Origin: Bdellovibrionales bacterium
GTDB lineage: Bacteria; Bdellovibrionota; Bacteriovoracia; Bacteriovoracales; Bacteriovoracaceae
Assembly: GCA_018646675.1 (NCBI GenBank)
Contig: JABGUH010000024.1
Span: 62,001 to 126,000 of the forward strand
DNA length: 64,000 bases
Direction: 5' to 3'
Shown here piece by piece: positions 26,382-35,843 of the stretch. Within the stretch, counting starts at the first letter, position 1. The number at the start of each line of letters is the position of its first letter. The notes under the pieces were generated by a model, which saw only the letters and a list, made by a program, of their open reading frames with translations, was not told the origin of the DNA and ran no database searches. The position numbers were made by a program, and so were the translations under genes.

Positions 26382-26987
26382 TTAATCTTCTGTTTTTCTC
26401 TTCTTTTTCTCTTTGAGTAGTTTCTTTTTATAAAAACTTCGCTTTAGTAGGCTTATGTGATCTAAAAAGACTTTACCATCCAAGTGGTCGATCTCATGTT
26501 GAATGCAGATAGATGAGAGGTCCTCTTCAGTTGAACTCTTCTGGTTGCCAAACATATCATGGTACTCGACGGTTATTATTTTACTGCGAGTGACCTGTTC
26601 ATAGATGCCGGGCAGACTTAAACACCCCTCCTCATGAATGACCGTCTCCTCTTTAGCAGTAATAACTGGATTGATTAGAACTTGGGGATTGAAGTCTGAA
26701 AGTCGAAGTTCTTCCTCACCATTGGCGTTGGTAACTTCATTTCGAGAGTAGTGAGCATCAATAACAATCACTCTAATGTTTTTGCCAACTTGAGCCGCTG
26801 CTAAACCAATTCCTGGAGCATCATACATTGTGTAGAGCATATCTTGACATAGAGTATGTAAATCTTGATCGAATATCTCTACTGGCACAGAGCGGAGGGC
26901 CAGTCGTCGATCAGGGTAGCGAATAATATCTAAATTATTACCGCCACTGGTGCCAAATTGGTAGTTGGTCAGAAAGTTACTATCCAA
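26382..26987 (-). CDS. def: Peptide deformylase
   Basis: Encodes 201 residues. The three deformylase motifs are intact: GIGLAAAQVG, EGCLSLPG and QHEIDHLDG, giving the Cys, two His and Glu of the metal site. About 18 residues precede the usual start region LDIIRYPDRRLA, and the tail is very Lys-rich. The enzyme removes N-formyl groups from nascent proteins. A 164-bp gap separates it from the upstream permease gene, where a promoter for the def-fmt-rpe-hutHUI block may lie. Confidence 0.95.
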   Translation of the reverse strand: MDSNFLTNYQFGTSGGNNLDIIRYPDRRLALRSVPVEIFDQDLHTLCQDMLYTMYDAPGIGLAAAQVGKNIRVIVIDAHYSRNEVTNANGEEELRLSDFNPQVLINPVITAKEETVIHEEGCLSLPGIYEQVTRSKIITVEYHDMFGNQKSSTEEDLSSICIQHEIDHLDGKVFLDHISLLKRSFYKKKLLKEKKKRKTED

Positions 26988-27151
26988 GCAGTAGATCCTT
27001 TGGTTCTGTTTGTTGGTTTTATACCATAAGCAGAGTTATATATCACAGTCAGGAATAAACTAATAGTATGGATAAGGTTTTAACTGGATGTCGGAGACCG
27101 CACGCGCTCTGCACAACAAAGGGCGGGGGCCGGTAGAATCAGTCTCTATTT

Positions 27152-28273
27152 TTAGCGAATTTTGCGGTGTTGAAATAGGGTAAAGGCGATGTAGAGGGCA
27201 AAGATGATCGGAACACTAAAGGAGGCGATTAGAGGATCTAATTTGCTATTTTTGCCCAGCTCCATTGTGTAGGAGTAGACCAGCCAATAGAGAATGGAGA
27301 AGATAAAGACTACGGAGAGATTAAATCCAAATGATGTTCCTCGGCGGTTTGGACGATAAATTGGCGATGCGGCCAGCAGCGCGAATAGGATACAGACGAG
27401 AGCGTTAACTGCCTTGTCGTAGAGGAGAACCTCATAACTTGCAGTGTTGATATTGGATGCCTTTAGTTTCAAAACATAGTCAATTAATTTAGGTGTGGGC
27501 AGCGTAGTGATATCTGCTTCCACCTGAACAAAGTCATCAGGAGTCTCGCCCATTTTAACGATTAGCTCTTTTTGGCGTGAAACCGCAGGGAATTGCTCTT
27601 TATTCAAGCCAGATAGTATTGTTGCACCATTAAATTTCCAGGTTCTATCTTTTAGGTGATCAGCACTTTTCGCGTGGATAATTTTTTGGGAGGAGTATTG
27701 GTTGTCGTTAGCGGAGGTATAGTAGAGTGATATATTTTGGATGCGGTTATTGATACGGTCAAAGGCTGCAAAGGAGAAAAAGTAGTCATGGCTTTTGAAC
27801 CACATGCGACCGCTCCCGATAGTGCTTGCCTTTAAGCCAACATTTTTTAGATTTCGAAACTTACTTGCCCCATCAGGCAATAGAGAGAAACGGTGTTTTT
27901 TAACAAATGGGTCGAGATAGGAGCTATTGAGGAGACTGATTAATGCAACGATCAGCGATGCTTGAAAAATGGTAATTAGATAATTTTTACGTGAGAAACC
28001 AGAGGCAAAAATAGCGGTTAGTTCATTTCGTGTCTTGAGTTTATTTATACTGAAAAGTGAGGCAACTAAACAAGATATTGGAAGAATACGGCTAAAAGAT
28101 GTCGGCATCTCAATCAGATAGTTAATCAGAACTTCAATGTGATCAACATTGCTGCGTAAAAAACCGGTGATTAGCTTAGCAACAGTTAATATTAATAAGA
28201 GAAAGATAAAGGATAGAATAAAAAATCGGAACCACTCTTTTAGAATTAATTTTTTGGTGATTGAGAGTGGCAT
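27152..28273 (-). CDS. LptF/LptG (YjgP/YjgQ) family permease
   Basis: Encodes 373 residues with the family layout: three N-terminal transmembrane segments, a periplasmic beta-jellyroll region (about 120-265), and three C-terminal segments. The N-terminal KKLILKEWFRFFILSF and LPISCLVASLFSINKLKTRNELTAIFASG are typical. LptF and LptG form the membrane part of the LPS exporter LptB2FG. Only one family member is present here; a partner must be elsewhere. It starts two bases after the CFI-box gene. Confidence 0.85.
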   Translation of the reverse strand: MPLSITKKLILKEWFRFFILSFIFLLLILTVAKLITGFLRSNVDHIEVLINYLIEMPTSFSRILPISCLVASLFSINKLKTRNELTAIFASGFSRKNYLITIFQASLIVALISLLNSSYLDPFVKKHRFSLLPDGASKFRNLKNVGLKASTIGSGRMWFKSHDYFFSFAAFDRINNRIQNISLYYTSANDNQYSSQKIIHAKSADHLKDRTWKFNGATILSGLNKEQFPAVSRQKELIVKMGETPDDFVQVEADITTLPTPKLIDYVLKLKASNINTASYEVLLYDKAVNALVCILFALLAASPIYRPNRRGTSFGFNLSVVFIFSILYWLVYSYTMELGKNSKLDPLIASFSVPIIFALYIAFTLFQHRKIR

Positions 28274-28275
28274 TA

Positions 28276-28977
28276 TTAGCGTAAACGGCGTCGGATAAAC
28301 ATGGAGGCGATTTTAATTGCTGGCTTAAAGAGATATGTCGAAAGTAGTCTTCCTAGACGAGGATGCTGCTCGCAATAGTTAACAATATGTGGGGATATTC
28401 GATAATAAGTCTCGATTAGAATAATTCCCCTATTTGTTTGTTCAAGTTCAAGCTTGAAATTACGTAGTAGATCTAGGTTTGGATGTGAAGCACCATAACA
28501 GTAGGTAGCGATATAACACTTTTTTGATTTAACTCGCATAGTAGTATAGGCATCTTCAAATAGTTTTTTATGGTTTCGACACTGCTTCTTAATAAACTTG
28601 CGTAACATCTCTGCATTTAAATATTGAAACTTCTTGCCCATTGAGAACTCAGTAAATTTACCTAAACCCCTTTTTACCTCATCTCCCATATTGGGGTTGC
28701 AGCTGTAGATTTTTGCTAAATCCCAGTACACTTGGCTAATCAGCAACATCTCAGGAATATCTCTTTGTGGGTCAAAAACCCCTGGTGCTAAAAGGCTCTC
28801 CTTGGTTCGATGAAATGCTGCAACTGCGCCTAAGTATCTCTTATAATTTTCTACGGCATTAGCAATTTTGCCTGCCTGAGAACAGCTTTGAGCATTTCGT
28901 AGAACTTTAAGACGGTTCTGAAACCGGCGAATTACATCCTTGTGGAGTGGAGCTAACCCTTCTTTTTCTTGAGCCAT
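28276..28977 (-). CDS. CFI-box C-terminal domain protein
   Basis: Encodes 233 residues without signal peptide. Residues 1-150 are helical and basic and match nothing I know. The C-terminal 80 residues begin KKCYIATYCYGASHPNLDLL and contain LIETYYRISPHIVNYCEQHP; this corresponds to the CFI-box domain (usual pattern CFIATAAYGS followed by LRxFRD and YYRxSP). The domain ends with a hydrophobic stretch and is widespread in deltaproteobacteria with unknown role. It lies between an outer-membrane barrel gene and the LptF/G gene, which hints at an envelope function. Confidence 0.7.
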   Translation of the reverse strand: MAQEKEGLAPLHKDVIRRFQNRLKVLRNAQSCSQAGKIANAVENYKRYLGAVAAFHRTKESLLAPGVFDPQRDIPEMLLISQVYWDLAKIYSCNPNMGDEVKRGLGKFTEFSMGKKFQYLNAEMLRKFIKKQCRNHKKLFEDAYTTMRVKSKKCYIATYCYGASHPNLDLLRNFKLELEQTNRGIILIETYYRISPHIVNYCEQHPRLGRLLSTYLFKPAIKIASMFIRRRLR

Positions 28978-28997
28978 ACGCTGTACTTAACCCCCAA

Positions 28998-29957
28998 TTA
29001 AAAGTGATAAGAAAGTGAGAATGAACTCTCTTTTAAATCTACTCTCTTTTGATCTAATACTATAGATCGGTCCTGTTGACTGTTTTTAATTGAGATATTA
29101 ATAACCAGTCGGGGTTGAACCCATCCGATGCCAATGCCACTGCTTTTTATCCGTTTACCACGATCATTCGACGCGCCAAACCTTAAATAGAAATCACTAA
29201 AAATTTTGAATTGGGCAGCCGCTCGGTAGAGTACTGTTTCCGAGAGGGTACGATTATAATCAGATCCCAAATCTGCCATCAGATAGATAAAATTTCGAAA
29301 AGTATACTGGACACCAACTATGGCACGAGTCTCCCCGGCTCGCTGCTTAGTTGGATCAATAACAACTGTACCGATGGTAAAACTACGATTCAAGGCGTGG
29401 GTAATTCCAAAAACCAGTAGATGGAAATCTTCTTTATAATATGATCCATCGCTACTCTGGAGATGATCTTTATAGTGCAAATAGGAGAAGCCCATTGAGG
29501 ACTGCTCTCCCCCTGCAGCAGCGACACTAATTCCATACCGTTGACGTGAATTTTGTTGGTCATCTTGACGATGATAGCTAAAGGAGCCCTTTAGCCGACC
29601 CTTGGCATCGGATATTATCAATCCAGTGAGGTCAGATTCATCACTACTGGGATTAATGCTCGAGGTGTGATAACGACTAAAGCTCTCTTTAGTCTTTTGG
29701 ACGTAGAGAGACGAGATATTAAAGAATCCTAGTGAGGCGGGGTTTAGAGATGAAGCTTCATCTACCAACAGGGAGGCGATTCCGGTACCGGCAGTAGATT
29801 TGATTCGGGTGGTTTCAAACGGGACAAAATCAGCTTTTACGCAATTGGGAGCAGTTAACGCACCAATGGAAAGTAGAAGCACAATAGGTGCAAAAAGATT
29901 GAATAAAGAGTATGTTTTTTCGTTATGCGTGTTTACCATCGTTATACCCAGTGACAA
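28998..29957 (-). CDS. Predicted outer-membrane beta-barrel protein
   Basis: Encodes 319 residues with a signal peptide (hydrophobic about 19-37, cleavage near VKA). The mature N-terminus, TRIKSTAGTGIASLLVDEASSLNPASLG, is the hatch-like motif seen in PorV/FadL-like barrels. The remainder alternates in short amphipathic strands and ends in a terminal aromatic (SLSYHF), the usual signal for barrel insertion. An internal ATG seven codons in would also give a good signal peptide. Function is unknown; there is no evidence for a transported substrate. Confidence 0.7.
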   Translation of the reverse strand: MSLGITMVNTHNEKTYSLFNLFAPIVLLLSIGALTAPNCVKADFVPFETTRIKSTAGTGIASLLVDEASSLNPASLGFFNISSLYVQKTKESFSRYHTSSINPSSDESDLTGLIISDAKGRLKGSFSYHRQDDQQNSRQRYGISVAAAGGEQSSMGFSYLHYKDHLQSSDGSYYKEDFHLLVFGITHALNRSFTIGTVVIDPTKQRAGETRAIVGVQYTFRNFIYLMADLGSDYNRTLSETVLYRAAAQFKIFSDFYLRFGASNDRGKRIKSSGIGIGWVQPRLVINISIKNSQQDRSIVLDQKRVDLKESSFSLSYHF

Positions 29958-30031
29958 TATCTATTAAAGTATAGGAAAAAGCCGGAAGGCTGTCATTAAA
30001 TTAAAAGGTTATAGTTTAAAAGAGAGGGATT

Positions 30032-31141
30032 ATGTTTTTGGTACAAGGGATCGTTTTGATTTTCACCTTGCTTGGGATGAATAGTGGTATGGCGGCTCGG
30101 CCGACAATCGAGGGGCTATTTCGTAATGGTGATAATGCAGAGTTGATCGGAGAGACTAGTATTATTGCCTTTGAGATAGAGAGTCTAAATACGCTTCAAC
30201 CTAAAGCTTCAGAATCTACTGCTCCGCTAGATGAAGATGAGCTTAATGATAGCCCTAAGCCCCTGCAATTACTTGAACTTCCTGCAACTACTCCGTCTGA
30301 AGTGCCGGTGGATGAGAAGCGATATATAAAGTTACACTTTCGTCAGATGGCGAACGGAAGGACGAAGTTGCTGCAAGCAGAGTACTCTGGGGCCGAGATG
30401 AACTCTTCAGAGCTGTTGCAGATAAAGAAGTATAAAAATTTTGGAAGAAAATTGGCCAAAGAGGAGCGAGATAATACGAATCTGTTCTACTCACTAGTTA
30501 TGATGTTTGCCTTAAATGAGTCCAAGCCTCTCTCTAGATTATTTAAGATGTATAATCTGGACTTCCTGGAAAACAGAGAAGTTATGAATGAAGAGAAGGT
30601 AAAGTTATATCAGCGTTACAAAGAGTATTTAACCTCAATTAAAGAGGATAAATACTTAAAAGATGAGCTGGTGTCACCGATGGCCCCAGAGGAGGTAGAA
30701 GAGAAGACTTTGATTCAGGAGATTTTAAGTTCTGCGATGTATCGTTCCAGTGATCGGATAAAGCTTGTTCAACAAAATGGTGATTTCTTTTGGCAACTTT
30801 CATTAGAGAAGACGATGGCCCTGTTTTTTAATCATAGCCATCGACTACAGATGTTACATACTCAATTTGGGGCCAAACGATATGTCATCTACTGTGGTGA
30901 GTATGTGCTTTATAATGGTGTTCACTCTCTCCCCCAAAATATTCGGATTGAGTTAGATGATGGAACGGGTTACATAGTTAAAATCATTAAATATAGTAAC
31001 TTTGAAGATAGGAAGAGAAGCTTCAACCAGAGAGTTGATGGTTATAATAAAATACTTTCTAAATTGCAGACAGGGAGAAAAGAGAGTGGCCAGGCAGCGC
31101 CGCCCCCACCATCTTTCAGACTGCTAAATTTTATCTATTGA
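30032..31141 (+). CDS. Exported protein of unknown function
   Basis: Encodes 369 residues. The first 21 residues (LVQGIVLIFTLLGMNSGMAA) are a signal peptide with a plausible Ala cleavage site. The mature part is charged, mostly helical in the middle (about 130-230), and ends in a proline-rich PPPPSFRLLNFIY. I recognise no domain. AGAGAGGG lies ahead of the ATG. It is divergent from the outer-membrane protein gene, and priA starts 12 bases after its stop, so the two are probably co-transcribed. Confidence 0.6.
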   Translation: MFLVQGIVLIFTLLGMNSGMAARPTIEGLFRNGDNAELIGETSIIAFEIESLNTLQPKASESTAPLDEDELNDSPKPLQLLELPATTPSEVPVDEKRYIKLHFRQMANGRTKLLQAEYSGAEMNSSELLQIKKYKNFGRKLAKEERDNTNLFYSLVMMFALNESKPLSRLFKMYNLDFLENREVMNEEKVKLYQRYKEYLTSIKEDKYLKDELVSPMAPEEVEEKTLIQEILSSAMYRSSDRIKLVQQNGDFFWQLSLEKTMALFFNHSHRLQMLHTQFGAKRYVIYCGEYVLYNGVHSLPQNIRIELDDGTGYIVKIIKYSNFEDRKRSFNQRVDGYNKILSKLQTGRKESGQAAPPPPSFRLLNFIY

Positions 31142-31153
31142 TGTGATCTAACT

Positions 31154-33184
31154 ATGGCGAAGGATCTATACTGCAAAGTAGCTGTCAACTGTCCTTTAAA
31201 TGACTCTATTCTTTTTTACCGCCAAAGTCGTGATGAACCTCGGTTTGATCGTGGAGATCTAATCGAGGTTCCCTTAGGTCGGAGGAAAGAGAAAGGGTGT
31301 GTGCTGGAAGTGGATATTCCCTTGGAGCAAATTGAGCTGGACTTCTCACCGGAAAAAATTAAGGAGATCTCTGGTGGGCTAACTGATGAGATAAAAATCA
31401 ATCAGCATCTACTGAGTCTTTTTGGATGGATGACAAGTTATTATCAATATAGTTTGGGCCAGCTGATTTTTGATACGATTCCTAAAATATTAAAGCGACC
31501 GCGTAAGCTATCTCCCATAATTGGCCAAGGTGCCAGTTTAGATTTCACTTTGACCGACCGACAGAGAGAGATTGTTGATGCCACCACGCCCCTGCTATTT
31601 GATGGTTTTAGCCAGTCTCTTATTCATGGAGTAACTGGTAGTGGGAAAACTTTGATCTACCTCTTGTTGATCAAAATGGTGGTTGAGCGCGGCCATTCCG
31701 CTCTATTTCTTCTTCCAGAGATCAATCTAACTCCACAATTTGTTGAGATTTTTTCTCGTCATGTTGATGCAGAGATTTATACCTACAATAGTAGCATTAG
31801 CGCTTCTGAAAAATTTATCCTTTGGAAGAAATTGATGGCTGACCCGCAGCCAATGGTGGTGATAGGTGTGCGAAGTTCTGTCTTTTTACCTATTCCCAAC
31901 CTGGGTTTGATTGTGATCGATGAGGAGCATGACCAATCTTTCAAGCAGGAGGATCGCTGCGCATATAATGCTAGAGATGTGGCAATTAAGCGGGCCAGCA
32001 TGTTATCAATTCCAATCTTACTGGGGTCTGCTACTCCATCCCTCGATACCTACTATCGTTTTACTAAAGCGAATATTAAGGGATGCCACTACCACGCTAT
32101 TGCTGAGCGAGCCGGCCCAGCCGAACTGCCAACGATCCATTTTGTCGATATGAAGTCAGCAGCCAAAAAAATGGATGGAGTTGATATCTGGCCATTTGAT
32201 CAAGAGAGTATTGAAAAAATTAAACAAGCACTTAATAAGGATGAGCAGGTATTGGTCTTTATTAACCGGCTTGGGTTTGCCGGCCATATCCAATGTAGTA
32301 GTTGTGGTTTTACCTTTAAGTGTCCGAACTGTTCCGTTAACTTAAAATACTTTAAAAAACGGGGAAGTGTTAGCTGTCAGCACTGCGACTACCATGATCG
32401 CCTGCCAGAGATCTGCCCTGAGTGTCAAAATCTAAAGCTCTATCAGAAGGGATTTGGTACTGAAAGAGTAGAGTTACTGCTACGCGATCTGTTTGTAGAT
32501 CATGTGGTGGATCGCTTTGATCGTGATGAAATAAGATCATTTAACCGTCTAAAAGAGCAGCTAGGTAGGTTTCATCGCAAAGAGATAGATATATTAGTTG
32601 GGACCCAGATGCTGTCCAAGGGCCATAATTTTCAACGGGTAAATTTAGTCATTATATTGGGTATTGACTCTCAACTCAATTTTCCTGATTTTCGGGCCGG
32701 GGAGAGTGCTTATCAATTACTGACTCAGGTAGGTGGAAGGTCTGGCCGCTTTATGAAAAGTAGCGAAGTGAGAGTTCTAACTCTTGATCCCGATAATCAA
32801 ATTTTTACCCATGTTCGACAACACTCTTTTGATGGATTTTACCAACAGGAGTTAAAAATTCGTCGCCTGTGTGACTGTCCCCCTTTTAAACGAGTGGTGA
32901 TGATCTACTTCACTTCGAAATTCCAATCGAAAGCTCAAAATGAGAGCTTACAAGCAAGTAATGTTCTACGCCAGTTAGCGCAGAGTAATTTCGAATCGGT
33001 TGAAGTTTTAGGGCCTCGGCCAGGACTGATTGAGAAGAGAGTTAATAAGTTTACTTGGGCGATTATGATTAAAAGTAGCAACATTAAGCAATTGCACGAT
33101 ATTTTAGTAAGCTTGAAAGATAACTTTAAGCACCATTATAGTATTAGTGTTAAGATCGATGTTGACCCATATCATTTGAATTAG
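31154..33184 (+). CDS. priA: Primosomal protein N' (replication restart helicase PriA)
   Basis: Encodes 676 residues, slightly shorter than E. coli PriA (732). The 3'-DNA binding domain is at the N-terminus; the helicase core has Walker A GVTGSGKT (about residues 171-178) and the DEEH box (about 256-259). Eight cysteines in CSSCGFTFKCPNC and CQHCDYHDRLPEICPEC form the two zinc sites typical of PriA. The protein reloads the replisome at collapsed forks. No unusual feature is seen. Confidence 0.96.
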   Translation: MAKDLYCKVAVNCPLNDSILFYRQSRDEPRFDRGDLIEVPLGRRKEKGCVLEVDIPLEQIELDFSPEKIKEISGGLTDEIKINQHLLSLFGWMTSYYQYSLGQLIFDTIPKILKRPRKLSPIIGQGASLDFTLTDRQREIVDATTPLLFDGFSQSLIHGVTGSGKTLIYLLLIKMVVERGHSALFLLPEINLTPQFVEIFSRHVDAEIYTYNSSISASEKFILWKKLMADPQPMVVIGVRSSVFLPIPNLGLIVIDEEHDQSFKQEDRCAYNARDVAIKRASMLSIPILLGSATPSLDTYYRFTKANIKGCHYHAIAERAGPAELPTIHFVDMKSAAKKMDGVDIWPFDQESIEKIKQALNKDEQVLVFINRLGFAGHIQCSSCGFTFKCPNCSVNLKYFKKRGSVSCQHCDYHDRLPEICPECQNLKLYQKGFGTERVELLLRDLFVDHVVDRFDRDEIRSFNRLKEQLGRFHRKEIDILVGTQMLSKGHNFQRVNLVIILGIDSQLNFPDFRAGESAYQLLTQVGGRSGRFMKSSEVRVLTLDPDNQIFTHVRQHSFDGFYQQELKIRRLCDCPPFKRVVMIYFTSKFQSKAQNESLQASNVLRQLAQSNFESVEVLGPRPGLIEKRVNKFTWAIMIKSSNIKQLHDILVSLKDNFKHHYSISVKIDVDPYHLN

Positions 33185-33192
33185 GGGCTTGT

Positions 33193-34401
33193 TTAGATCA
33201 TTTTCATATAGTGCATAAAGATAATATGCGCCTCAATCAGAGCCTCTTGGCTGTAGAAGGTTGAACGTGCTCCAATCAGATGGTGTCCATTGACAACGCC
33301 TAAATTTGTCGCCTTAAAATATGCTGGAAATTGAGCGTGGAGTACATCTACAATTCCATCATTGACGCTGCGACAGGGAAAGAGCAATTTTGCTAACATC
33401 ATCCAGATATGACTCTCATGCCACTCTGCTTGAAGGGCAATAGATGTGTAGAACATCTTTTGAGGTAGCTTGGTATGGTTACGCTTGAACCAGTTCCCTT
33501 GATATCGCTTACTAAATGCCTGTTGAAACTCCTTGGCCAACAGGTCAAATCTCTTATCTAGGCTTTGATAGACGGAAGTATCCTTGTAACGGTGAACCTT
33601 ATTAGCAAGTCTGATAAAGCGGTGATCTAGATGATTTGTGCCTAGAATTGGAGCCGCAATGCTGGAGAACCCACAAATATGCTGATTGGCAAATTCTCTA
33701 TTCTTTTTTAGGAAGTGTAGGGCATCAACTCCTCCCTTCGAATAGGCAATGAGCCATAATTTTTTACCAGGATTAAGCCTAATATAGTCATATAGTTGGT
33801 CAGCTAAGAGCTGCTGGTTATATGAGATACCCTTGGCACCATGGACGCGAGGAGCAATATACTCAAAACCATATTTGCGGGCCAGATGTCCAGTACCCCG
33901 TTCAAAGGCAGCAGTTTTGAAAAATTCATTAAAGACCCCAGAGATCAATACAATAGTGGGGGTAATAGCTGGACACTCCAGAAAAGACTGGTAATCCCGA
34001 TGGTGATGAGCATATTTTAGTTCGTTGTAGATAGCGCCAAAGATATGTTGAGGTGGGATTGTATTGGGATCAAGTGGTTTACCGCAGATTACTTTGTTCA
34101 AGATATAGTGATGGGTGGAGTCTAACTTTTCCACATCCGGGTGACCTTTATTGCCAGCAAGGGTTGCAAGGAATTTTACCCCAGAGTGCCCGGCCCAGAC
34201 GGATGATCCTGCACTGTCTAAGATGAACTGTAGTGCTCTATATCCGGTGGGTTTTTTGATCAGATCAATGCCCTCATGTAGGAATTCCTTGCTTGAAGTT
34301 TTCACAGCATTGCCAAAAATTTCTGCAGATTGCTGACAGTGAGAGCGGTAAGAGCTGGCAGTTGGCTTTAATCGTTTGGTGAGATGATTTAATAACTCCA
34401 T
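33193..34401 (-). CDS. Alpha/beta-hydrolase (lipase-like)
   Basis: Encodes 402 residues with no signal peptide. The nucleophile elbow is in LWLIAYSKGGVDALHFL, a GxSxG variant with Ala at the first position. NDGIVDVLHAQF near residue 345 and GHHLIGARS near 375 are the expected Asp and His regions of the catalytic triad. This layout is seen in lipases and PHA depolymerase-like hydrolases. The substrate is unknown. It is convergent with priA and divergent from rsmH, so it stands alone. Confidence 0.65.
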   Translation of the reverse strand: MELLNHLTKRLKPTASSYRSHCQQSAEIFGNAVKTSSKEFLHEGIDLIKKPTGYRALQFILDSAGSSVWAGHSGVKFLATLAGNKGHPDVEKLDSTHHYILNKVICGKPLDPNTIPPQHIFGAIYNELKYAHHHRDYQSFLECPAITPTIVLISGVFNEFFKTAAFERGTGHLARKYGFEYIAPRVHGAKGISYNQQLLADQLYDYIRLNPGKKLWLIAYSKGGVDALHFLKKNREFANQHICGFSSIAAPILGTNHLDHRFIRLANKVHRYKDTSVYQSLDKRFDLLAKEFQQAFSKRYQGNWFKRNHTKLPQKMFYTSIALQAEWHESHIWMMLAKLLFPCRSVNDGIVDVLHAQFPAYFKATNLGVVNGHHLIGARSTFYSQEALIEAHIIFMHYMKMI

Positions 34402-34535
34402 GTAATTCCTTTAATAATAATTATTATGTATCATCAGTGAATTAGTCAAGTAAGAGGGTAAAATCACCTATGAATAGTCCCTCGGAGTATGTACCATGGT
34501 CATCTGTTTGTTAAATAGAGAAGAGATCGTCATTG

Positions 34536-35495
34536 ATGAGTTTGCGGCCGGAATATTCTATACACTACTCTGTTTTAAAGCAGGAATCTCTTCAATATTT
34601 GACCAATGACGGCCAAAATCGTGATGGCTGGTTTTTAGATTTAACCTTTGGCGGCGGCGGGCACAGCACTGCATTTTTAGACGGTAGTCAAACATGTAAT
34701 GTCATTGCCATAGATCAGGATCCAGAAGCTATTGCTAATGGCCAGAAAACCGTGGAACGTTATACTCCCAGATTACAGCTACTAGACATGAATTTCTCAG
34801 AATTTTCAACCTATTATACCTCCACACTGGCCCCGCTGGAGATTGCACCTCAAGGGTTTCAAGGAATCTTAATGGATCTTGGGGTCTCCAGTCATCAGTT
34901 CGATAGCGGTGAGCGTGGGTTTTCCTTTCGCTATGATAGTGATTTAGATATGCGTATGGATTGCGATAATACAGAGATTCCCACTGCTCAGGAGTTGATT
35001 AACACTTTAGCAGAGGAGGAGCTAATCTCTATTTTTCAGCAGTATGGTGAGGAGCGATATGCTAGGAGAATTGCTCAGCAGATAGTAGAAGAGCGCAGTC
35101 GCACTCCGATTACAACCACTAAACAGTTGGAAAATATTGCATTTCATGCTTATCCTAAGCGTTTTCGTCATGGCAAGACTCATCCTGCAACCAGAATATT
35201 TCAAGCTTTAAGGATTGTGGTTAATGGAGAGTTAGAACATCTAAAGCTAGTAATTCCCACCCTTCTTCCACTGCTTGGGCCAGGTGGTCGGTTAGCAATT
35301 ATCAGCTTTCACTCATTGGAAGATAGGATTGTTAAAAGGGCTTTCAAAGAGCTTGCTCCGAAGGGATCTGCCTATACCATTCTAACAAAAAAACCGCAGA
35401 TTCCCACCGAGGAGGAAATTAAGGAGAATTCTCGTTCCAGAAGTGCTAAACTTAGAGTGTTGGAGAGAAGAGAAGGAGTCTCAAATGGTGCGTAA
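34536..35495 (+). CDS. rsmH: 16S rRNA (cytosine-1402-N4)-methyltransferase RsmH
   Basis: Encodes 319 residues from the ATG at 34536; a TTG directly before it is less likely. The SAM-binding GGGGHSTAFLDG, GVSSHQFD..ERGFSFRYDSDLDMRMD and the C-terminal ISFHSLEDRIVKRAF are diagnostic of MraW/RsmH. It methylates C1402 of 16S rRNA. As in most bacteria it opens the division and cell-wall cluster; mraZ, often upstream, is not in the window. Its end overlaps the ftsL start. Confidence 0.95.
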   Translation: MSLRPEYSIHYSVLKQESLQYLTNDGQNRDGWFLDLTFGGGGHSTAFLDGSQTCNVIAIDQDPEAIANGQKTVERYTPRLQLLDMNFSEFSTYYTSTLAPLEIAPQGFQGILMDLGVSSHQFDSGERGFSFRYDSDLDMRMDCDNTEIPTAQELINTLAEEELISIFQQYGEERYARRIAQQIVEERSRTPITTTKQLENIAFHAYPKRFRHGKTHPATRIFQALRIVVNGELEHLKLVIPTLLPLLGPGGRLAIISFHSLEDRIVKRAFKELAPKGSAYTILTKKPQIPTEEEIKENSRSRSAKLRVLERREGVSNGA

Positions 35496-35805
35496 AAGAG
35501 TTGCGACAAAGAGAGAGAATTCGCAGTTGAAGCGAATCCGACAGATATTTTTTAGCTCACAGGGATTTCCCATTATTCTAGTTTGTTCTATTTTAGGGAT
35601 TCTATTTGTCCTTTTTCGGATGAAGAGTGTCGAGACTGGATATCAGGTAATCTCAGTTAAAAAAGATATTGAGAAGGCACAAGTAATGAATAAGGAGCTT
35701 CAAGCCAAAAGGGCGAAGCTGTTATCAGTTAAAAACCTTCACCGAATGGCAAAAAAGCATGGATTAAAAGAGGCGGAGCAGAAACAGATTATTGTTATAC
35801 CCTAA
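35485..35805 (+). CDS. ftsL: FtsL-like cell division protein
   Basis: Encodes 106 residues from the ATG at 35485, chosen because AAGGAGT lies seven bases before it; an upstream in-frame ATG lies inside rsmH without a site. The protein has a basic cytoplasmic N-terminus, one transmembrane segment (about 31-48) and a short periplasmic coiled-coil (about 60-95) with a C-terminal valine/isoleucine run. This is the architecture of FtsL, which joins FtsB and FtsQ to activate FtsWI. Sequence identity is low in this family, so the call rests on position and topology. Confidence 0.8.
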   Translation: MVRKRVATKRENSQLKRIRQIFFSSQGFPIILVCSILGILFVLFRMKSVETGYQVISVKKDIEKAQVMNKELQAKRAKLLSVKNLHRMAKKHGLKEAEQKQIIVIP

Positions 35806-35843
35806 CCGATTAGGAAAATTGGTTATTACTATTATAGAGATCA

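Noticed and set aside
26988..27151. GC-rich spacer between def and the LptF/G gene as an RNA gene or attachment site
   Set aside because: No tRNA-like or strong stem structure could be built, and no direct repeats flank it.
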